Of a stretch of 64,000 nucleotides of DNA, positions 26,867 through 35,012 are shown one piece after another (positions within the stretch are counted from its first letter, which is position 1; every line of letters starts with the position of its first letter). The DNA is from Ruegeria lacuscaerulensis (GTDB lineage: Bacteria > Pseudomonadota > Alphaproteobacteria > Rhodobacterales > Rhodobacteraceae). Location: NCBI RefSeq assembly GCF_013033355.1, contig NZ_WQDY01000012.1, forward strand, positions 62,001-126,000, given 5' to 3'. Under the pieces are notes generated by a model. It was not told the origin of the DNA, searched no databases, and was given only the letters and a program-made list of their open reading frames with translations. Made by a program: the position numbers and the translations under genes.

Positions 26867-28788
26867 GTGAAGTAATTTTCGGTATCGATTTTGGAACGAC
26901 TAACAGCCTCGCATCTGTAGCAATTGGAGGCAAAGTTCTACCGCTTGTTGATCAGAAAAACGGTCGCCCTCACCCATCTGTGATCTGGTACAGAGGTGCG
27001 GAGGTAGTGGTAGGTCGTGACGCTCGTGAAAACATGAACGTAACTGAAGGTGGTGCTCCGCCCGGCTTTGTTAGGTCACCAAAAATGGCATTGAGGCGCG
27101 AGGGTCCGCTCTTTGTTGACGGCAGACCTGTAGAGGCTACCGATGCAGTCGCTGAAGTTTTGGGTCACCTCAGGTCGGACGCGGAAAATGCGCGCGGCGG
27201 TGCATCGGGTATGCATCTTGAACGCGCAGTATTCACTATTCCTGTCGACTTCGGTGGGCCTGAAAGACGCGCTTTGAGGGACGCTGCCCGTAAAGCTGGC
27301 ATTGGTGTTGTACAATTCGTGCACGAACCTGCAGCAGCTCTGTACGCGTATCTGCGTTCTCAGCCAGATCTTGGTTTTGAGCTTGCGCGTCTCGAGGGAA
27401 GATCTGTTCTGGTGTTTGACTGGGGTGGGGGCACTCTCGACGTAACGCTATGCAGAATTCAGGGCGGTTCCATCCTTCAGATCCGAAACCTCGGCGACAA
27501 CGAAATTGGTGGCGACAAATTTGATGAACGACTTCGAAATTTTATCCGTGAAAAGCACGCCGCTGCACATGGAATCGAAAACCTGACTGCACTTGAGCAG
27601 CCCGGCATGGCAGCAAAGCTGCTTCACCAGTGCGAAATTCTGAAGATTCAGCTTTCCGACACGGAAGTAGAAGACGAGGACGTCATTGTAAGAAACTACC
27701 TCAGAACGGATGGGCCGGGCGGAAACCTGGTTGCCACTGTCTCTCGTGAAGAGCTCAACTCTCTTAGTTCCGGGATAGTTGCCCGCGGTCTTTCACGCAT
27801 CGATGAAATTCTTGAGCAGGCCGGTCTTACTTATCAGGATATTGACCTTTGTCTGGCAACCGGTGGTATGGTCAATATGCCTGCAATCCGGGATGGTCTG
27901 ACAGAACGGTTTGTTGGCCGTGTTCCAGATATTTCAAATGGGGACCGGATCATTTCTGAAGGCGCAGCTTGGATTGCAAACGACGGCCTCAGGCTAAAGC
28001 TTTCTAAGCCAATTGAGGTACTGGTGGCTGATACTTCGGGGCGAGGAACTTATCATCCCCTGGTTGACGCCGGATGGTCGCTGCCTCTGGAAAATGAAAC
28101 GCAAAACGTTGCAAATACCCGGCTCTTCTGTGTTGATCCTCGGGAAGGCGTTGCGGTCGTTGAGATTGCTAAACCGGTCAAGTTGGGTCGCGCAATGCCA
28201 TCGGATCCACGTCGGCCACTCTGCGTCGCGCAGGTCAATGTCGACCCAAATGCACAGCCCCTGATCGAACGCATCGAATGCCAAATGCAAATTGATCACG
28301 ACTACGTCGCCCGCGTCATTCTTCGGTCTACGGGAAGAGGCGCCGTTTCAGAGCAAGAGTTTCACGATCTCGAATTTGGTCTGTCACTGTCCGACGTTTT
28401 CTCGCCTGACAGAGAATCTAAGGATATTGACGAAATGGTCAGTTCCGAACCGGCAGGCGAGATCCGGTCGCTTGCTAGCAGCAGCCTGTTCTTGCGATCA
28501 AATGTTGCCCGATCAGACGACGAGCGTTTCCGCACAAAAGATGAGATGTGGAAACTTGTTCCCGGCGATCTGGTTGAGAAGTGGAAGCCGACTTATTTTG
28601 ATACCAGAAATCGTATGGCAACCCCACGTCAGTTGGAAGAACGAATCTTTTATGTGCCCTGCTCGAGATGCAGGCGCACCGCCTCTCAGATTGCTGCAGA
28701 GGGGCCGGTTTCGGTCTGCAGGGCGACCTGCGGTTTTGACCTGGTAGCAAAAGGGGCACCGCAAGGCCTCGATTCACCGACTGCCTGA
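26863..28788 (+). CDS. Hsp70/DnaK-like ATPase with C-terminal zinc-ribbon motif
   Basis: This 641-aa protein has an N-terminal actin/Hsp70 ATPase domain: phosphate-1 IDFGTTNS (residues 8-15), a connect-like segment near VHEPAAALYAYL, phosphate-2 VFDWGGGTLDV, and adenosine motif LATGGMVNMPAI. The substrate-binding part is short and divergent and lacks the usual DnaK lid. The C-terminus ends in C-x2-C-x15-C-x3-C (C600, C603, C619, C623), a zinc-ribbon pattern foreign to housekeeping DnaK. It is coupled to the coiled-coil gene and is the last gene of the cluster. I infer an ATP-dependent switch or assembly factor for the defence complex, not a general chaperone. Confidence 0.88.
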   Translation: MSEVIFGIDFGTTNSLASVAIGGKVLPLVDQKNGRPHPSVIWYRGAEVVVGRDARENMNVTEGGAPPGFVRSPKMALRREGPLFVDGRPVEATDAVAEVLGHLRSDAENARGGASGMHLERAVFTIPVDFGGPERRALRDAARKAGIGVVQFVHEPAAALYAYLRSQPDLGFELARLEGRSVLVFDWGGGTLDVTLCRIQGGSILQIRNLGDNEIGGDKFDERLRNFIREKHAAAHGIENLTALEQPGMAAKLLHQCEILKIQLSDTEVEDEDVIVRNYLRTDGPGGNLVATVSREELNSLSSGIVARGLSRIDEILEQAGLTYQDIDLCLATGGMVNMPAIRDGLTERFVGRVPDISNGDRIISEGAAWIANDGLRLKLSKPIEVLVADTSGRGTYHPLVDAGWSLPLENETQNVANTRLFCVDPREGVAVVEIAKPVKLGRAMPSDPRRPLCVAQVNVDPNAQPLIERIECQMQIDHDYVARVILRSTGRGAVSEQEFHDLEFGLSLSDVFSPDRESKDIDEMVSSEPAGEIRSLASSSLFLRSNVARSDDERFRTKDEMWKLVPGDLVEKWKPTYFDTRNRMATPRQLEERIFYVPCSRCRRTASQIAAEGPVSVCRATCGFDLVAKGAPQGLDSPTA

Positions 28789-28823
28789 TGCGAAGTCGTT
28801 CAGAGGACCGACATCGCATCAGC

Positions 28824-29423
28824 TCAAGAGCCAGTACCTTTCAGGCGACCCCAACTGGGGATCAGAGAAGCTCCTGCAGCCGGTGGTGCAGTTTCTCGCA
28901 TTTCCAGTCTCTTTAAATCACGCCGCAGAGCGTCCAGTAAGTCAACAGCTCTGAGTTCCGCATGGCCCGATAGCAGGTCGGAAAATGCCTTCGCATCCTC
29001 CAGGCAGACATCACCTGCCGCCGCCGCCTGCACGATGTGTTCTGAAGTCGCCAAAATCCCCGCTCCAGAGTTCAGGTCTGGTTTGCTTTCAGATGTTATA
29101 TAGCCTGAACGGGCAGGTGGTCGCACACGATCAATCAGCCAGCGCGCCACTTGCTGGTTTCCAGAGATGAGTTCTTTTTCGATCACATCGGTCGCGCGGC
29201 CAACCAGCGCTTCAAGGCGTTCGCCTGCCAGTTTTGCTGCACGAGCGTTGATACCGTTGGGTCCCTTCGGGCGACCGGGTGATTTTGGAGGAACATGTCC
29301 CGGAAGGAAACGACCGTCGGAACCGCGCAGCTCAGGATCTGGCTGTCCAGTCGTTTCGCTCCTCTTTTTCGTCATTTTCGCCACTTTCCTGCGCGGAAGT
29401 TTCAAAGGGCTTGCCGTATTCAC
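28824..29423 (-). CDS. Small DUF5681-like protein of the mobile element
   Basis: The N-terminal region contains GRFLPGHVPPKSPGRPKG, the F-x-x-G-x-x-x-K-S-P-G-R-P-x-G pattern of DUF5681-type proteins found near phage and plasmid genes. The rest is helical, with a basic tail. Starts at GTG 29423 or at ATG 29375 (AGGAAAG 8 bases upstream) are both possible. The gene converges on the Hsp70 gene with 35 bases between them. It probably belongs to the replication/integration module that reads leftwards from 34340, which marks the junction of cargo and element backbone. Confidence 0.6.
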   Translation of the reverse strand: MNTASPLKLPRRKVAKMTKKRSETTGQPDPELRGSDGRFLPGHVPPKSPGRPKGPNGINARAAKLAGERLEALVGRATDVIEKELISGNQQVARWLIDRVRPPARSGYITSESKPDLNSGAGILATSEHIVQAAAAGDVCLEDAKAFSDLLSGHAELRAVDLLDALRRDLKRLEMRETAPPAAGASLIPSWGRLKGTGS

Positions 29424-29492
29424 GACATTCTCCCGTGGGACAATTTAGTGCGCTGCGGAGCCGTGTGAGCGCCATTGTCCTTGTGAGAAAAT

Positions 29493-29508
29493 ATATTGAA
29501 ATCAATAT
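29493..29508. repeat. AT-rich palindrome
   Basis: ATATTGA-AA-TCAATAT is a perfect 7-bp inverted repeat in the spacer between the DUF5681-like gene and the RepA-like gene (29424-29660). It could be a protein-binding site in the promoter of the DUF5681-like gene. Confidence 0.35.
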
Positions 29509-29628
29509 TCTGTCCAGATTTCTATTTCAGGTGGTCCGAGCCTCTGGGCCCGAGTTTTGGGTTCTCAGGAACGTAGAGAACGTCGTCTGTTTCTGTTCCT
29601 CACATGCTATGCTTCGGACCGGAGTGCT

Positions 29629-29654
29629 ACACACATACCTTTTAGTATGTGTGT
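29629..29654 (-). terminator. Strong hairpin after the RepA-like operon
   Basis: ACACACATAC and GTATGTGTGT form a perfect 10-bp stem with a 6-base loop, immediately downstream of the RepA-like stop at 29661 on the minus strand. A T-tract is absent, so termination is likely but not certain. Confidence 0.5.
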
Positions 29655-29660
29655 GTGCCA

Positions 29661-30992
29661 CTACCGGGGCTCACCGGATTTCAGAAACAGACCATGCACG
29701 AAACCACCCGAGCCAGATCGCTTTTTCGGACGCCCTTCTTTTCCATCAAGGTAGCGTTTCTCAACCTTCCCAGATTTAATAAGCTCTGCCAGCGCGAGAT
29801 CGATTTCGTTCTGTGAATAGCGAGCCGCCCGACGGTAGATGCCGTCGTCCGCGCGCGGCTGCGTTGTACAGGGTCTCTCACTGCCCTGATATGTCCGAAT
29901 GACACCACAGATCTGGTTCATCGTCTCAGCCATTCTCATGGCCTGCATCGCCTGCATATCTTCTTCCATTGCTTCCGTTGGGTAGCCGCCCTCCCATGTA
30001 AGGACGATGTCCTCTGCAGTCTCCGCATACTGCGACTTGGCATGTTCGATCATCAGGAAGCCGTCAGTGTGAGACATCCAGAGACGGGAACGCGTCTTAC
30101 TGTCCCACGCGGTCGAACCTGAGTACTGGCTTTCAGTTGCCTTTGATGGGTGAGCCACCAATACAATTGCGCAGTCCTGCCTGTTTGCAGTCCCGGTGAG
30201 CTCAGTCATAAACCGGGCCACTTTGGCGCGGTTGTTTTCATCTTCCTGATAGATATCAGAAAGCGGATCGAGAATCACCAGGTCAGGCGCGGCCTGCTGG
30301 ATTGCGTTTTCAACTTTTCTGCCGAACTGGGAAAGAACCATGTGCCCGTCGGGTGTAAACGAAGTCATTCCCATGTTTTCGGTCATAAGATCTGGCATCA
30401 GCAGGTTTTCCTCGAGAATTCCCATGTCTTCCTCATCAGCGCCGATGCCTCTCAGAATTGTACGCAACCTGTGAACAACTTCCCGCATCGGATCTTCTCC
30501 GGTTAGAAAAAGAACCTTTATTGGCTCTTTCGGCAGGTGGCCCATTGCGGGCCTGCCGAGCGCGAGGCGTGTGGCTACGGAGAGTAGATAGTAAGACTTT
30601 CCGGTTCCACCTCGGGCGTAAAAGCTGCTGATCACGCCTCGCGGAAAGAAAGGGAAAACGACAAAGTCAGTCGGCGTTTCGTATTGCTTCATCCGGTTGA
30701 CCCAGTCAGGTGTAAGATCCAGACCGAATGCACGGTCTGATGCGATCTCCGTTGGTCGCTGAGCCTGTTCTTCAACCTCCTTAAGGTCGGTCCAGCGACC
30801 GTTCAGTTTTCGAAATGGAAATTCGATCCCACTGTGCATCACGTAGGCCTCTCCGCCGGCAACAACCACATCCGGGTCGTTGCTTCCAAGGCAGTGGTCT
30901 CTCAGCTTGGTATCAGCAGCACGCCACAATTCATTTGATGCATTTCGCCATGTCAGTTCATTGTCGTCTTCTTTGGAATTAGCGTCGGTCAT
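29661..30992 (-). CDS. RepA-like RecA-fold replicative helicase (AAA_25 type)
   Basis: This 443-aa protein has Walker A ARGGTGKS (residues 126-133) and Walker B LVILDPLSDIY, followed by VLVAHPSKAT and TAWDSKTRSRLWM, as in RSF1010 RepA and related plasmid or phage helicases. A winged-helix-like C-terminal segment (YSQNEIDLALAELIKSGKVEKRYL) follows. It probably unwinds DNA for replication of the excised element. It is the third gene of a leftward run with 4-base overlaps (AlpA-like, small protein, RepA-like). Confidence 0.85.
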   Translation of the reverse strand: MTDANSKEDDNELTWRNASNELWRAADTKLRDHCLGSNDPDVVVAGGEAYVMHSGIEFPFRKLNGRWTDLKEVEEQAQRPTEIASDRAFGLDLTPDWVNRMKQYETPTDFVVFPFFPRGVISSFYARGGTGKSYYLLSVATRLALGRPAMGHLPKEPIKVLFLTGEDPMREVVHRLRTILRGIGADEEDMGILEENLLMPDLMTENMGMTSFTPDGHMVLSQFGRKVENAIQQAAPDLVILDPLSDIYQEDENNRAKVARFMTELTGTANRQDCAIVLVAHPSKATESQYSGSTAWDSKTRSRLWMSHTDGFLMIEHAKSQYAETAEDIVLTWEGGYPTEAMEEDMQAMQAMRMAETMNQICGVIRTYQGSERPCTTQPRADDGIYRRAARYSQNEIDLALAELIKSGKVEKRYLDGKEGRPKKRSGSGGFVHGLFLKSGEPR

Positions 30993-31315
30993 TTCGGATT
31001 ACCCCTTGAAAGGTTTTGCCAGTCGCGGTGGGAAAACTCGCGCTTCTGCTGGGCGAACAGACCGCTATTTGTGTTTTTGGACACCGTTTTGCGTTTCAAA
31101 ACCCCGCCTCTTCGGACGGCCTTGAGTGCGGCGTCCACTGGCCATGTGTTCTGGCCTGCAATGCGTGTAGGACGTACATCGAGCTGCTCCGCGAAGCGCG
31201 GACCTACGGTCACACCAAGCTCATGTCTCAGGATTGCAGCGAGGGTTATACGGTTTGCGCGCCTTGGAAGTGGTGATCCGGGGGACCAGGTGACTTCGAG
31301 AGGGGCCGTCATCAC
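30989..31315 (-). CDS. Hypothetical 108-aa protein of the replication module
   Basis: The gene overlaps both neighbours by 4 bases, so it is translationally coupled between the AlpA-like regulator and the RepA-like helicase. The protein has a short possible helix-turn-helix (RITLAAILRHELGV) and a basic C-terminal half. No family is recognised. By position it may help replication initiation or excision. Confidence 0.6.
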   Translation of the reverse strand: MMTAPLEVTWSPGSPLPRRANRITLAAILRHELGVTVGPRFAEQLDVRPTRIAGQNTWPVDAALKAVRRGGVLKRKTVSKNTNSGLFAQQKREFSHRDWQNLSRGNPK

Positions 31316-31599
31316 GTATCTCTTTCAGCCGGGGTCATGGAGACGAAACCTCCGTGAGGCGGGCGGGATTTCAGCCATCTGTCAATCGAAGACAGATAGA
31401 AGCCCGGGAGCCCCGGATATCTCTCGATCGGGGGATCGAAAACCCCGTCCTGTACAAGCAGCCAGAGTTGCCGTTCATCCAGTCCGGTAAGACGCGCAGT
31501 ATCTCCAGGGGTGAAAATAGGATCGAGGGTTGAGCAGGAAATTTCCGACCACGGCCAGTCGGAAACTCGGGTTGCCGTGCTATGTCTGGTTTTCGGCAT
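31312..31599 (-). CDS. AlpA-like HTH regulator/excisionase-type protein
   Basis: In this 95-aa protein the segment IFTPGDTARLTGLDERQLWLLVQDG followed by GFYLSSIDRWLKSRP is the MerR/AlpA-type winged helix arrangement of small excisionases and phage-satellite regulators. The ATG is preceded by AAGGAG on the minus strand. It is the first gene of the replication operon and probably controls both the operon and excision. Confidence 0.7.
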   Translation of the reverse strand: MPKTRHSTATRVSDWPWSEISCSTLDPIFTPGDTARLTGLDERQLWLLVQDGVFDPPIERYPGLPGFYLSSIDRWLKSRPPHGGFVSMTPAERDT

Positions 31600-31646
31600 T
31601 TTACACTCCTTTTCAGGTGTGCCTATTCATGTAGCGGTGCGCGCTC

Positions 31647-31690
31647 GGGGACAGGAACCCATCGTATGGATTCCGTCCCCTGATTTTTTT
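31647..31690 (+). terminator. Strong plus-strand intrinsic terminator without a plus-strand gene
   Basis: GGGGAC..GGAA.CCAT-cgt-ATGG.TTCC.GTCCCC (31647-31680) is a long imperfect hairpin followed by TGATTTTTTT. This is a textbook intrinsic terminator for plus-strand transcription. No plus gene precedes it: the nearest upstream gene, 31312-31599, reads leftwards. It may end an antisense transcript, or protect the leftward operon from read-through. Confidence 0.7.
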
Positions 31691-31842
31691 GTGTGATCGC
31701 CGAATACGAACTTTGGTGAACCAGAAAAAATCCAGCCTGCACGGTGTGTTTTGGCAGAAACAAAAAGCTACTTGGCGGCGATTGGTAAATCTCTAGCCAA
31801 GCCCATTCCCAAATCATTCCCGAAAGGTGATGGAGGCAAATT

Positions 31843-32406
31843 ATGAACAAACAACTTTTTTCAATTGTATCCGTAGTCCTGTTGTCTGTTTCTTCAGTAG
31901 CGGCAAAAGACACCACTGACTGGAAACGCGTCGGCAACTGGGATGTGGCAATTGATCATACACTTGGCAATGGCTGCTTTATGGTAGGATCGTATGAAGG
32001 CGGTACGCACCTTCGTATTGGAGTTGATCGCAGAGAAAATAGTGCGTACCTGATGTTTGGAAACGAGGAATGGCGGTCTCTGGAAGCCGGCAAAGAGTAT
32101 CCGATAGAGATCCATTTTGGAAACAGATCCAGCTGGGATGCTGACGCGAGAGTGTTGCAGTTTCCTGATGGTTCCAAAGTGCTATCTACATATGTAGATG
32201 CGGAATTCATCGAAACATTCATGCGGCAGACAAGCATGTCCGTGCACTACCGTGGCAGACAGATTGACAGTCTGAAACTTCCCGGGACTTTTGCGGCGTT
32301 TATTGAGGTCATGGAATGTCAGGATGAGGTTGATCAGTACCTGAACAAAAATGGTTCTGATCCTTTCGTCGGAAACGTATCTTCGCAGACTGACCCGTTT
32401 CTATGA
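31843..32406 (+). CDS. Secreted/periplasmic protein of unknown function (187 aa)
   Basis: The N-terminus is a clear Sec signal peptide with predicted cleavage after VAA at about residue 21. The mature part is beta-rich (DWKRVGNWDVAIDHTLGNGCFM..., in part) with several aromatic residues and two Cys that could pair. GGTGATGGAGG lies upstream of the ATG. It resembles the small exported proteins that alphaproteobacterial phages and elements carry between replication and integration genes. Function unknown. Confidence 0.7.
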   Translation: MNKQLFSIVSVVLLSVSSVAAKDTTDWKRVGNWDVAIDHTLGNGCFMVGSYEGGTHLRIGVDRRENSAYLMFGNEEWRSLEAGKEYPIEIHFGNRSSWDADARVLQFPDGSKVLSTYVDAEFIETFMRQTSMSVHYRGRQIDSLKLPGTFAAFIEVMECQDEVDQYLNKNGSDPFVGNVSSQTDPFL

Positions 32407-32541
32407 CTGAAGGGATAGTAAACTGATGCGCGGTCGGTCTTCTGTCCGCAGAGAACTTTTTCTCACTTGATGCTTGCCAGAGCAATCCTGCGCGGAAGAT
32501 CCGCGAGCAACTGGATGTTGCTCTGGCAAATTCTGGATTTG

Positions 32542-33057
32542 TCAGTTGCCAGTTTCACGAAGCCGCTTTTCAGCTCGTTTGAAGGCCTTCTTCAGTGTAT
32601 CGTCCGGGGACGCCCCCCATTCAGCGCAAAGGGCTGCGTCGGTGGCAACGGCTCTCCGCAGTGCCTCCATTTTTGATATTCCTGTCAGCATCAGTTGCGT
32701 AGCGATAAAAAAGAGCCGTTCTGTTACTTCTTTTGGTCTCGCTCCGGCTCTGCCTGGCATGCGGGAAAGACGTATCATTTTGCGGGGGTCCGTGTTCGCC
32801 GACAGCGCGCTGATCCAGTGACCCTGCGCCTGACGTAAATGGAAGCCAGCCTTATCCGTGTCTTCGGCGTCCAAAGCGGCTTTCGCCATCAGGGCGTGAT
32901 GGCGAGCGGCCATTGCAGGCATGCGTCCGGACGCCTTGTCACAGTTCATACGTGCATTAAGATTCTTTTCGGACAAGGGACCGAGAGCGGAAAAGCTCCG
33001 TTCGGTCACCACACCTTCAGTTAAGTCAATCAGGGATTTAATGTCGTTTCTCACCAT
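32542..33057 (-). CDS. Hypothetical helical protein next to the integrase (171 aa)
   Basis: This helical, charged protein contains a segment suggestive of a helix-turn-helix (TERLFFIATQLMLTGISKMEALRRA). Its ATG at 33057 lies 7 bases inside the end of the integrase gene, so it follows the integrase in the same transcript. No family is recognised. An accessory role in integration or element maintenance is possible. Confidence 0.6.
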   Translation of the reverse strand: MVRNDIKSLIDLTEGVVTERSFSALGPLSEKNLNARMNCDKASGRMPAMAARHHALMAKAALDAEDTDKAGFHLRQAQGHWISALSANTDPRKMIRLSRMPGRAGARPKEVTERLFFIATQLMLTGISKMEALRRAVATDAALCAEWGASPDDTLKKAFKRAEKRLRETGN

Positions 33058-34340
33058 CTCAATCCTATTACATTGTCGTCGTAGTCAGAATTTTCCCGCG
33101 GCCAGCGCCCGGTGGTAACTGCGTGATCCACGAGCCTTGCCCATGCCTCCATAACTTCGATTTTCTTTCTGCGCCGCCGCGCCTGAAGATACGCAGCACG
33201 GACACCGCTGCGGGTTTCCGACTGTCGGTGGTTCAATAGGGAATCCGCCAGATCAGGATCACCAATGTCATGTTCCGCAAGCTCAGAGAGGAAGAGTTTC
33301 CGCAGCGAGTGAAAATGAAAGCGTTCCACCCCACTCAGCTTTCTGAAACGGCCGACAACGGATTTTCTGGCATTGAAATCTCCTTTGACCGCCAGCTGAA
33401 ACACGCGCGTTTCGTTATCTGGCTCAAACAGGCTCAAATAACCGGATGGAACTGGGATAGAGAAGTCGTCTCCATTCTTAGTACGCTTGCCGTGCAGAAC
33501 AATATGACCATTTTCCACCTCGCGGGGCGACAACTGCGCCATCTCATTTAAGCGCAGCGGCACAAGCGTCATGGCTTTGAAAAATCTCTCCCGACTTCCC
33601 CCGATTTCGCCCGCTGCCTGCCACAGTTCACAGAGTTCACTGGCCGTAGGCTTCCAGGTGCGAGGCGGAGGCGGAGGAGGGAGCGTATCGATTGAGCTGC
33701 AGGGGTTTACGGATACGAGGTCCCGGGCCAGAAGCCATTTATACAAACGGTTCATGGCCCCGTACCGCTGCCTTGCTGTCGCGGGTCGGAAGCGATGACG
33801 CTCTATCAGGTCCAGCACGTGATGCTTGGTGATATCGTCAATTCGCGGATCCTGAATCCCAGTCTCCGCGGTGCCGAGTTTCAGCTGACGTCTCTCGGTG
33901 TCGACATGAACCGAAGTCTGTCTCTTCTGATCTATATACCTTTCAATCGCCTCGCCTAACGCCATGTTTCTGGCCGCTTCAGCCTCCTGCATTTTTCTTT
34001 CAGCACGTTCCGCTCTGCGCCTTTCTTCTAGAGGATCGCCACCTTCGGCGACACGTTCTTTTATGCGTCGCACGATACCGCGTGCCTCTTCAATATCCAT
34101 TGAGTGAACACCACCGACTCTGACCCATTTCTGGGGATGCCTGCGGCCGTCGCTTCGACGACCCCGCGGACGATAGGCGTAGCTCCAACGCCCGGCTCCT
34201 GTCGGGCCGATGATCAGAGTGAGACCGGGTTCTGGTGCGTCTCTCTGCCCGCTGCCGTCGACATCACGAAGAGTGACCCGAATTTTGTTCTGACGGGCCT
34301 GGTTAAGAGCGGAATCAATATCGTTTCTGGTGATACCCAT
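33051..34340 (-). CDS. Tyrosine recombinase/integrase
   Basis: This 429-aa protein has the catalytic set of phage-type integrases: Arg-I in PLRLNEMAQL, His-x-x-Arg as HFHSLRK, a further His in LLNHRQS, and the nucleophile Tyr in RAAYLQARRR near the end. The N-terminal 100 residues look like an arm-binding domain, with a DUF4102-like GPTGAGRWSYAYRPRG stretch. It reads away from the att site 225 bases upstream, the usual layout for tRNA-targeted islands. It should integrate the element into the 3' end of the tRNA gene whose fragment lies at 34565-34610. Confidence 0.92.
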   Translation of the reverse strand: MGITRNDIDSALNQARQNKIRVTLRDVDGSGQRDAPEPGLTLIIGPTGAGRWSYAYRPRGRRSDGRRHPQKWVRVGGVHSMDIEEARGIVRRIKERVAEGGDPLEERRRAERAERKMQEAEAARNMALGEAIERYIDQKRQTSVHVDTERRQLKLGTAETGIQDPRIDDITKHHVLDLIERHRFRPATARQRYGAMNRLYKWLLARDLVSVNPCSSIDTLPPPPPPRTWKPTASELCELWQAAGEIGGSRERFFKAMTLVPLRLNEMAQLSPREVENGHIVLHGKRTKNGDDFSIPVPSGYLSLFEPDNETRVFQLAVKGDFNARKSVVGRFRKLSGVERFHFHSLRKLFLSELAEHDIGDPDLADSLLNHRQSETRSGVRAAYLQARRRRKKIEVMEAWARLVDHAVTTGRWPRENSDYDDNVIGLRW

Positions 34341-34564
34341 TGATCAAACCTATGTGAAGGATCGGGAGTTCAGCTGGCTGAACACTTTCTTGCGGAAGAG
34401 ACGCAGGCGAGACAAATTTGCCCGAAATTGTGACATTAAGCAACAGGCTGCTGCAGAGTTTTGCGCCGTGATGCAGTGAGTAAGTAAATAATAATAATAG
34501 ACTTTATTGATAGCTCAGGGAAATTTCAGCGATTTCAATGGAGTGAAAAAGACGGCCAGTTGAA
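34341..34564. other. Spacer between integrase and att site
   Basis: There is no gene here. The stretch around 34480-34510 is AT-rich, with ATAA/TAATAATAATAG repeats. It is the place where integrase arm-type sites and the integrase promoter are expected. Confidence 0.4.
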
Positions 34565-34610
34565 ACTACGAATCAAGGGGTCGGGGGTTCGAATCCTCCT
34601 CGGTCCGCCA
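34565..34610 (+). other. attR: 3' fragment of a tRNA gene (probably tRNA-Arg ACG)
   Basis: The sequence ends in an anticodon loop CTACGAA with 3' stem TCAAG, a 5-base variable loop, a T arm GGGGG-TTCGAAT-CCTCC, an acceptor 3' strand TCGGTCC, discriminator G, and CCA. U33-ACG-A37 in the loop points to tRNA-Arg(ACG). The 5' half (acceptor 5' strand, D arm) is missing upstream, so this is not a working tRNA but the crossover copy left at the right end of an integrated element. An intact tRNA ending in the same 46 bases is predicted left of the window. Confidence 0.72.
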
Positions 34611-34779
34611 TTGGTATCATTGTAAGGCGACACATAGTTCTGCCACCAGCGACAGAACCTTTCCATTTTCGCCTCACTTCCTTCGTCCAGCACCCAGACC
34701 GATTTCAATGATCCTGACTTCCCTTTTTGGAAAATCAGGGCTGATTTGCAGATCAGACGCCGAAGGCGCCTGTTCCTGC

Positions 34780-35012
34780 TGATCTGCCGTGTGGCGAACG
34801 CGGATGGGGGCGAGGCAATGCTATTCGACAATAGTGGTGCGGCCCGCAGGCGCAGCCGAGGACACGGTTTTGTCTAATAGCATTGCCCGAGGGGGAAGGC
34901 AGCGCCTTACCCCTGATGGCCAGAGGCGTCCGGTTTGTCCAATTCCCGCTGGCTCACGAAACAGAATCGGCGGGGCGTCAGTCCTGCCACCTGAAACTTG
35001 ATAGTTTTTTTG
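34780..35012 (+). ncRNA. Highly structured intergenic segment, candidate RNA
   Basis: GGCAATGCTATT-c-GACAA (34814-34831) and TTGTC-t-AATAGCATTGCC (34870-34887) form an 18-base inverted repeat with a single mismatch around a GC-rich 38-base loop. Then come a GGGG..AGGC/GCCTT.CCCC hairpin (about 34892-34913), a GGCGGG/CCTGCC hairpin (about 34970-34989), and finally AAACT-tgat-AGTTT running into a T-tract (34994-35011), which would serve as a terminator. No credible protein is encoded. It could be a small RNA or a mobile palindromic element. The family is not recognised. 34611-34779 and 35013-35214 show nothing definite. Confidence 0.4.

Noticed and set aside
34500..34610. Complete tRNA gene including the TAGCTCAG stretch near 34513
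   Set aside because: The distance to the anticodon loop is too large and no acceptor 5' strand pairs with TCGGTCC, so only a 3' fragment is present.
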